64,000 bases of DNA from Mycobacterium arosiense ATCC BAA-1401 = DSM 45069. Its GTDB lineage: Bacteria; Actinomycetota; Actinomycetes; Mycobacteriales; Mycobacteriaceae. Position numbers and translations under genes: made by a program. Below are positions 58,346 through 64,000 of this stretch, in pieces. The DNA is taken from NCBI RefSeq assembly GCF_002086125.1, contig NZ_MVHG01000018.1, positions 1 to 64,000 on the forward strand, in the 5' to 3' direction. The stretch's first letter is position 1. The number at the start of each line of letters is the position of its first letter. The notes beneath the pieces are model-generated. The model was not told where the DNA came from. It saw nothing but the letters and a program-made list of their open reading frames with translations, and did not search any database.

Positions 58346-59188
58346 ATGAGTTACGACGCCACCCTGCGCTTCCGCAGGCTGTTCACCCGGCTGCAAGAGC
58401 CGGTCGACGACTTCGGCGAGCAGGCGTTGTTCTACGGGCAGACCATGCGGTATGTCCCCAATGCGCTCACCCGCTACCGCAAGGAGACCATTAGGCTGAT
58501 CGCCGAGATGACGATGGGTGCCGGGGCCCTCGTCATGATCGGCGGCACGGTCGGTGTGGCGGCCTTTTTGACCCTGGCCTCCGGTGGTGTCATTGCCGTG
58601 CAGGGCTATTCGTCGCTGGGCAACATCGGCATCGAGGCGCTGACCGGATTCCTCTCGGCGTTCCTGAACGTCCGGGTCGTCGCACCGGTGATCGCCGGCA
58701 TCGCGCTGGCGGCCACCATCGGTGCCGGTGCCACAGCGCAATTGGGAGCCATGCGGGTTTCCGAGGAGATCGACGCCGTGGAATGCATGGCGGTGCACTC
58801 GGTGTCCTACCTGGTATCAACGCGCCTGATTGCCGGGCTCATCGCGATCATCCCGCTGTACTCGCTGTCGGTGCTGGCCGCGTTCTTCGCCGCCCGCTTC
58901 ACCACGGTCTACATCAACGGGCAGTCAAAGGGCCTCTACGACCACTACTTCAATACCTTCCTGATCCCGTCGGACCTGCTGTGGTCTTTCCTGCAAGCCA
59001 TCGTGATGTCCATCGCGGTCATGCTCGTCCATACCTACTACGGCTACAACGCCCGCGGCGGCCCGGTCGGCGTGGGCATCGCGGTCGGCCAGGCCGTGCG
59101 GACGTCGCTGATCGTGGTGGTCGTCATCACCTTGTTCATCTCGCTCGCTGTATACGGGGCGTCCGGTAACTTCAACCTCTCCGGATAA
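58346..59188 (+). CDS. yrbE4B: YrbE4B, permease subunit of Mce4 transporter
   Basis: The 280-residue MlaE-type permease has MTMGAGALVMIGGTVGVAAFL, a central ATIGAGATAQLGAMRVSEEID loop split around the EEIDAVECMAVHSVSYLV coupling helix, and a C-terminal LIVVVVITLFISLAVYG segment. It pairs with YrbE4A to form the membrane channel. It follows after 19 bp. Confidence 0.94.
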   Translation: MSYDATLRFRRLFTRLQEPVDDFGEQALFYGQTMRYVPNALTRYRKETIRLIAEMTMGAGALVMIGGTVGVAAFLTLASGGVIAVQGYSSLGNIGIEALTGFLSAFLNVRVVAPVIAGIALAATIGAGATAQLGAMRVSEEIDAVECMAVHSVSYLVSTRLIAGLIAIIPLYSLSVLAAFFAARFTTVYINGQSKGLYDHYFNTFLIPSDLLWSFLQAIVMSIAVMLVHTYYGYNARGGPVGVGIAVGQAVRTSLIVVVVITLFISLAVYGASGNFNLSG

Positions 59189-59207
59189 GAGGACCGCTTA
59201 ATAGGAC

Positions 59208-60410
59208 ATGGTGAACACAGACGCGCGACGCACAACCGTCCGGCTGGCAGCAGCGGTGCTGGCCGGCCTGATGGTAGCTTTCGCCGTACTGACCTACCTT
59301 TCCTACACGGCGGCCTTCGCGTCAATCGACACCGTCACGGTGTCGGCGCCCCGGGCCGGGCTGGTGATGGAGAAGGGCGCCAAGGTCAAGTACCGGGGCA
59401 TCCAGATCGGCAAGGTCGAAACCATCGAGTATTCCGGGGACCAGGCGCGGCTCACGCTAGGGATCAACAGCGACGCCCTGCATTTCATTCCGTCCAACGC
59501 GGCGGTGCACATCGCGGGTAACACCATCTTCGGCGCCAAGGCGGTGGAATTCGTTCCGCCCCAAGCGCCGTCACGCACGTCGCTGCGCCCGCAGGCGCAT
59601 GTCGCGGCCTCTTCGGTGCAGCTGGAAGTCAACACGTTGTTCCAGTCGTTGATGGACCTGCTGCACAAGATCGACCCCGTCGAACTCAACGGGACGCTGA
59701 GCGCGTTCGCGGAAGGTTTGCGCGGTCACGGCGACGACCTGGGCGGCACCTTGTCGGGCCTGAACACCCTGACGCGCCAGGCCAACCCGAAGCTGGCCGC
59801 CCTGCAGGAGGACTTCCGCAGGACCGGGGTGGTGGCCAACGTGTACGCCGACGCGGCGCCCGATCTGACCACCGTCATCGACAACCTGCCGACGATCAAC
59901 AAGACGGTCGTGGACCAGCAGAAGAACCTCAACGACACGCTGTTGGCCACCATCGGCCTGTCGAACAACGCGTATGACACCCTGGCCCCGGCCGAACAGG
60001 ATTTCATCGACACGATCAACCGGCTGCGGGCCCCGCTCAAAGTGACCGCCGACTACTCGCCGGAATTCGGCTGCCTGTTCGCCGGAATCGAGCGCGGTAT
60101 CAAGGAATTCGCGCCACTGCTGGGCGTCCGCAAGGCGGGCCTGTTCACGTCGTCGAGCTTCGTGCTGGGCGCGCCGTCGTACACCTATCCGGAATCGTTG
60201 CCGATCGTGAACGCCTCGGGTGGTCCGAATTGCCGCGGGTTGCCTGACATCCCGACCAAGCAGACCGGCGGCTCGTTCTACCGGGCGAAGTTCCTGGTGA
60301 CCGACAACGCGAACATTCCCTACGAGCCGTTCACCGAACTGCAGTTCGACGCACCGTCGACGTTGCAGTTCTTGTTCCACGGAGCCTTCGCGGAACGGGA
60401 TGACTTCTGA
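59208..60410 (+). CDS. mce4A: Mce4A, substrate-binding subunit
   Basis: The 400-residue protein has one N-terminal membrane segment (LAGLMVAFAVLTYLSYTAAF), an MCE/MlaD domain around residues 38-120 (KGAKVKYRGIQIGKVETIEY) and a long helical region that helps build the periplasmic tube. It binds steroid lipid in the complex. TAAGAGGAC upstream is the ribosome site. Its stop overlaps mce4B (TGATG). Confidence 0.94.
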   Translation: MVNTDARRTTVRLAAAVLAGLMVAFAVLTYLSYTAAFASIDTVTVSAPRAGLVMEKGAKVKYRGIQIGKVETIEYSGDQARLTLGINSDALHFIPSNAAVHIAGNTIFGAKAVEFVPPQAPSRTSLRPQAHVAASSVQLEVNTLFQSLMDLLHKIDPVELNGTLSAFAEGLRGHGDDLGGTLSGLNTLTRQANPKLAALQEDFRRTGVVANVYADAAPDLTTVIDNLPTINKTVVDQQKNLNDTLLATIGLSNNAYDTLAPAEQDFIDTINRLRAPLKVTADYSPEFGCLFAGIERGIKEFAPLLGVRKAGLFTSSSFVLGAPSYTYPESLPIVNASGGPNCRGLPDIPTKQTGGSFYRAKFLVTDNANIPYEPFTELQFDAPSTLQFLFHGAFAERDDF

Positions 60411-61465
60411 TGCCGGAGAGTTCGGGTATGCCCTCGCACCGCGAGATGATGATCAAGGTCAGCATCTTCGCGGTGGCTATGCTGCTGGTGTCGGCGGGGC
60501 TGGTGGTGGTGTTCGCCGACTTCCGCTTCGGTCCCGAAAGCACCTATCACGCAACGTTTACCGACGTGTCGCGGCTGAAGTCCGGCCAAAAGGTGCGCAT
60601 CGCCGGGGTGCCGGTCGGTGCGGTGTCGGACGTCAAGCTCAACCCCGACAACACCATCGACGTGACGTTCGGAGTAGACAAGCGCTACACGCTCTACTCG
60701 TCGACCCGGGCGGTGATCCGCTACGAGAACCTGGTCGGTGACCGGTATCTGGAGATCACCTCGGGCCCCGGAGAACTACGAAAGCTGCCGCCCGGTGGAA
60801 CCATCAACAGCCAACACACCCAGCCCGCACTGGATCTCGATGCGCTGCTGGGCGGGCTGCGTCCGGTGCTCAAAGGACTTGACGCCGACAAGGTCAACAC
60901 CATCAGCAGCGCCGTCATCCAGTTGCTGCAGGGCCAGGGCGGTGCGTTGGCCAACGTGTTGGCCGACACCAGCGCCTTCTCCTCGGCCCTGGGTCAGCGC
61001 GACCAGCTCATCGGCGACGTGACCAACAACCTCAACACAGTGCTGACGACCGTCGACCAACGCAGCGCACAATTCTCGGCCAGCGTCGACCAGTTGCAGC
61101 AACTGATCACCGGGCTCGCCCAGCATAAGGACGACATCGCCGGCGCCATCCCGCCCCTGGCGTCGACGACGACGGATCTGACGCAGCTGCTGAAGAATTC
61201 GCGCCGCCCGCTGCAGGGCATCCTGGAGAACACCCGCCCGCTGGCCACCGAACTCGACAACCGGAAGGCCGAGGTCAACAACGACGTCGAGCAACTCGGC
61301 GAGGACTATCTGCGGCTGTCCGCGTTGGGCGCCTACGGGGCGTTCTTCAACATCTACTTCTGCTCCGTGACGATCAAGATCAACGGCCCGGCCGGTAGCG
61401 ACATTCTGCTGCCGCTTGGCGGCCAGGTGGATCCCAGCAAGGGGAGGTGCGCTTTTGCCAAGTAA
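60410..61465 (+). CDS. mce4B: Mce4B, substrate-binding subunit
   Basis: The 351-residue protein has an N-terminal membrane helix (VSIFAVAMLLVSAGLVVVF), the MCE domain with LKSGQKVRIAGVPVGAVSDV, and a helical tail. The C-terminal region has the conserved YGAFFNIYFC ... LPLGGQVDPSKGRCAFAK. It belongs to the same hexameric tube as Mce4A-F. Confidence 0.94.
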   Translation: MPESSGMPSHREMMIKVSIFAVAMLLVSAGLVVVFADFRFGPESTYHATFTDVSRLKSGQKVRIAGVPVGAVSDVKLNPDNTIDVTFGVDKRYTLYSSTRAVIRYENLVGDRYLEITSGPGELRKLPPGGTINSQHTQPALDLDALLGGLRPVLKGLDADKVNTISSAVIQLLQGQGGALANVLADTSAFSSALGQRDQLIGDVTNNLNTVLTTVDQRSAQFSASVDQLQQLITGLAQHKDDIAGAIPPLASTTTDLTQLLKNSRRPLQGILENTRPLATELDNRKAEVNNDVEQLGEDYLRLSALGAYGAFFNIYFCSVTIKINGPAGSDILLPLGGQVDPSKGRCAFAK

Positions 61466-62519
61466 TGCAAGGCGTGAGCGTGATCCATTGCGCACCGGCA
61501 TTTTCGGTGTGGTGCTGGTGGTGTGTGTGGTGCTCATCGCGTTCGGTTACGCCGGATTGCCGTTCTGGCCACAGGGCAAGATCTTTGACGCCTATTTCAC
61601 CGACGCCGGCGGCATCAATCCCGGCAATGCCGTTTATGTTTCGGGCTTCAAGGTCGGCAAGGTGACCTCGGTGGGCCTGGCCGGTGACAGCGCCAAGATC
61701 AGCTTCAGCGTCGACCGTCACGTCGCCGTGGGTGACCAGTCGCTGGCCGCGATCCGCACCGACACCATCCTCGGTGAGCGCTCCATCTCGGTGACCCCGG
61801 CCGGTGGCGGCAAGGCGACCACCATCCCGCTCAGCCGCACGACGACGCCATACACGCTCGCCGGTGCGCTCGAGGACCTGGGACAAGATGCCAACAACCT
61901 GGACAAGCCGCAGTTCGAGAAGGCGCTGAACGTGCTGACCGACACGCTGCACGACGCCAACCCGCAGCTTCGTGGGGCGCTGGACGGTGTGACGTCGCTG
62001 TCGCGCGCTTTGGATCGCCGCGACGAGGCGCTGCAAAGCCTACTGGCGCACGCGAAGTCGGTCACCAGGATGTTGTCGCAACGGGCCGAGCAGGTCAACA
62101 GACTGGTCGACGACGGCAACGAGTTGTTCGCCGCCCTCGACGAACGGCGCCGCGCGCTGGCCCAGCTGATCTCGGGGATCGATGATCTCTCGACGCAGAT
62201 CTCCGGTTTCGTCGCCGACAACCGCAAGGAATTCGGTCCGGCGCTGGGCAAGCTCAACGACGTGCTGAGTAACCTCAACGAGCGCCGCGACTACATTACC
62301 GAGGCCCTCAAGCGGCTGCCCACCTACGCCACCGAGCTGGGCGAGGTGGTCGGTTCCGGTCCCGGGTTCAACGTCAACGTCTACGGCGTGATCCCGGCGC
62401 CGCTGCTTGCCACCATGTTCGACTTCTTCTACCAGCCCGGCAAGATGCCCGCCAGCCTCGCGGACTACCTGCGCGGCTTGATTCAGGAGCGCTGGATCAT
62501 CCGGCCGAAGTCACCATGA
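61455..62519 (+). CDS. mce4C: Mce4C, substrate-binding subunit
   Basis: I place the start at TTG 61455, 6 bp after AAGGGGAGGTG, giving 354 residues that begin MPSNARRERDPLRTGIFG; it overlaps mce4B by 11 bp. A frame from 61416 would add residues not seen in the family. There is an N-terminal helix (VVLVVCVVLIAFGYAGL), the MCE domain (INPGNAVYVSGFKVGKVTSV) and helical repeats rich in NERRDYITEAL. It is part of the Mce4 tube. Confidence 0.9.
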   Translation: MPSNARRERDPLRTGIFGVVLVVCVVLIAFGYAGLPFWPQGKIFDAYFTDAGGINPGNAVYVSGFKVGKVTSVGLAGDSAKISFSVDRHVAVGDQSLAAIRTDTILGERSISVTPAGGGKATTIPLSRTTTPYTLAGALEDLGQDANNLDKPQFEKALNVLTDTLHDANPQLRGALDGVTSLSRALDRRDEALQSLLAHAKSVTRMLSQRAEQVNRLVDDGNELFAALDERRRALAQLISGIDDLSTQISGFVADNRKEFGPALGKLNDVLSNLNERRDYITEALKRLPTYATELGEVVGSGPGFNVNVYGVIPAPLLATMFDFFYQPGKMPASLADYLRGLIQERWIIRPKSP

Positions 62520-63961
62520 CGCAGCGGATCGTGCGCAGCCGGGGACTGCGCTACGCCACCATCATCGCGCTCGTCGCGGTGCTGGTGGGCGGCGTGTATG
62601 TGCTGTCGTCGCAAGGGAATAACCGCAAGATCATCGGCCATTTCACCTCTGCGGTCGGCCTGTATCCCGGTGATCAGGTGCGCATCCTCGGTGTCCCGGT
62701 CGGGACCATCGACACGATCGAGCCGCGGCCGTCCGACGTCACGATCACCATGTCGGTGAGCAAGGACGTGAAAGTCCCGAAGGACGCCAAGGCGATCATC
62801 ATGTCGCCAAACCTGGTGGCGGCCCGTTTCATTCAGCTGACCCCGGCGTACACCGGCGGCCCGGAGATGGCCGACGGCGCCAGCATCGGCCTGGGCCGCA
62901 CCGCGGTGCCGGTGGAATGGGACGAGGTCAAGGAGTCGCTGACCCAGCTGGCCGCGCAACTCGGCCCGACGGCCGGATCGATGCAGGGACCGTTGAGTGC
63001 GGCGATCAACCAGGCCGCGGACACCTTCGACGGCAAGGGCCAGTCGTTCCACAACGCCCTGCGTGAGCTCTCGCAAGCCGCTGGGCGGCTGGGGGATTCG
63101 CGCGGCGACATCTTCGGCACGGTGAAGAACCTGCAGGTGCTGGTCAACGCGTTGTCGTCCAGTAACGAACAGATCGTGCAGTTCGCCGGGAACGTCGCCT
63201 CGGTGTCGCAGGTGCTCGCCGACAGCTCACGCCACCTAGACACCACGCTGGGCACGCTCAACAAAGCGCTGTCGGACATTCGAGGATTCCTGCACGAGAA
63301 CAACTCGACGATTGTCGATACGGTCAACAACCTCAATGATTTCGCGAAGACGCTGAGCGACCAGAGCGACAACATCGAGCAGGTGCTGCACGTGGCGGGC
63401 CCGGGTATCGCCAACTTCTACAATATCTACGACCCCGCCCAGGGCGCGCTCAGCGGTCTGCTGTCGATACCGGAATTCGCCAACCCCGTGCAGTTCATCT
63501 GCGGTGGGTCCTTCGAGACCGCCGGCGGGCCGCGGGCGCCCGACTACTTCAAGCGCGCCGAGCTCTGCCGTGAGCGGCTGGGTCCGGTGCTGCGCCGGCT
63601 CACTGTTAACTACCCGCCGGTGATGTTCCACCCGCTCAACACGATCACGGCGTACAAGGGCCAGATCATCTACGACACTCCGCAGACGCAGGCCAAGGCC
63701 GCGACCCCGGTACCCCAGCTGACCTGGGTCCCGGCCAAGGGTGCCCAGACGCCGCCCGCCGCGCAGAACCCGGCGGATCTGCAGGCCTTGCTGGTCCCGA
63801 CAGCCCCGCAGGCCGCGCCCGCGCCGGGACAACCGGCGCCGGGCGGCGCCCCTCCCGCGCCCGGCCCCGCACCAGGAAGCGCGTTCGGTCCGCTGCCGGG
63901 CCCGGCGCCCAATGGGCCGGCACCCAACGCGCCGGCGGCCGGCTTGGGCGGTGGCGGATGA
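62516..63961 (+). CDS. mce4D: Mce4D, substrate-binding subunit with proline-rich tail
   Basis: The 481-residue protein has an N-terminal membrane helix, the MCE domain (LYPGDQVRILGVPVGTIDTI) and a long helical segment. The last 50 or so residues are dominated by Pro, Ala and Gly (QAAPAPGQPAPGG and similar), longer than in M. tuberculosis Mce4D by my recollection (about 451). Both ends overlap neighbours by 4 bp. Confidence 0.93.
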   Translation: MTQRIVRSRGLRYATIIALVAVLVGGVYVLSSQGNNRKIIGHFTSAVGLYPGDQVRILGVPVGTIDTIEPRPSDVTITMSVSKDVKVPKDAKAIIMSPNLVAARFIQLTPAYTGGPEMADGASIGLGRTAVPVEWDEVKESLTQLAAQLGPTAGSMQGPLSAAINQAADTFDGKGQSFHNALRELSQAAGRLGDSRGDIFGTVKNLQVLVNALSSSNEQIVQFAGNVASVSQVLADSSRHLDTTLGTLNKALSDIRGFLHENNSTIVDTVNNLNDFAKTLSDQSDNIEQVLHVAGPGIANFYNIYDPAQGALSGLLSIPEFANPVQFICGGSFETAGGPRAPDYFKRAELCRERLGPVLRRLTVNYPPVMFHPLNTITAYKGQIIYDTPQTQAKAATPVPQLTWVPAKGAQTPPAAQNPADLQALLVPTAPQAAPAPGQPAPGGAPPAPGPAPGSAFGPLPGPAPNGPAPNAPAAGLGGGG

Positions 63962-64000
63962 ACCGGATGTGGTTGCGCGCCGGCGGATTGGCGACGGGCA
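63958..64000 (+). CDS. lprN: Mce4E/LprN lipoprotein, 5' end only
   Basis: The ATG overlaps the mce4D stop (ATGA) and opens MNRMWLRAGGLATG before the window ends. Position and the N-terminal NRxWLRA sequence fit the Mce4E lipoprotein. The lipobox is beyond the window. Confidence 0.8.
   Translation, partial: MNRMWLRAGGLATG

Overview
The window is high-GC actinobacterial DNA. Nearly every gene matches, in sequence and order, the cholesterol-catabolism locus of Mycobacterium (M. tuberculosis H37Rv Rv3565 down to Rv3495c, read here in reverse). Orthologue names are from memory of those families; no search was run. PE/PPE genes, which interrupt this locus in M. tuberculosis, are absent and several accessory genes sit in their place. 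This suggests a non-tuberculous, probably slow-growing Mycobacterium; the species cannot be named from the window alone.

Layout. 1-137 is the 3' end of an IS630-type transposase gene. 156-9751 is the KstR2 block for the last two steroid rings: aspB-like, fadE33-fadE32-fadE31-fadD3 (minus strand), then fadE30-ipdF-kstR2-fadA6 (plus). 9762-12240 is an accessory island: a DUF559 nuclease-like gene between two 56-bp direct repeats, then a SatD-family gene with a membrane protein. 12239-17483 is ipdC-ipdB-ipdA-echA20 (minus) opposite two SDR genes. 17480-18821 holds two Ddn-type F420 proteins and a small unknown. 18844-26097 is the side-chain block: fadA5 opposite cyp125-chsE1-chsE2-chsH2-chsH1-ltp2. 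26098-27190 is a second DUF559 gene with palindromes and a 3 x 21-bp tandem repeat. 27202-36710 holds hsd4B-kstD opposite hsaE-hsaG-hsaF, a hemophore-like secreted protein, and the Rv3531c-Rv3530c-Rv3529c-type genes. 36258-45410 holds kshA, a carbonic-anhydrase-like gene, ltp3-ltp4-DUF35, an F420 oxidoreductase, an acetoacetate decarboxylase-like gene and cyp142. 45501-51217 holds echA19 opposite fadD19-fructosamine kinase-amidohydrolase-ilvX. 51203-57319 holds a beta-lactamase-like gene, fadD17-fadE27-fadE26 and opposite fdxD-hsd4A. 57562-64000 is the mce4 sterol importer, cut within mce4E.

How it works together. Mce4 imports sterol. CYP125/CYP142 oxidise the side chain end, FadD19/FadD17 make CoA thioesters, and ChsE4-E5, EchA19, Hsd4B/ChsH3, Hsd4A, FadA5, ChsE1-E2, ChsH1-H2 and Ltp2 shorten the chain. 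KstD and KshA open ring B, HsaE-G-F finish the rings A/B fragment, and FadD3, FadE30, IpdF, EchA20, IpdABC, FadA6 and FadE31-33 degrade rings C/D. I find ten KstR-type boxes (TnnAACnnGTTnnA) in the ring A/B, side-chain and transport half, and three KstR2-type boxes (AnCAAGnnCTTGnT) in the ring C/D half.

The most unusual element is the pairing of two DUF559/AbiEi-like genes with palindromic repeats that begin CGAGCGT. A third, gene-less palindrome of the same kind lies between cyp142 and echA19.
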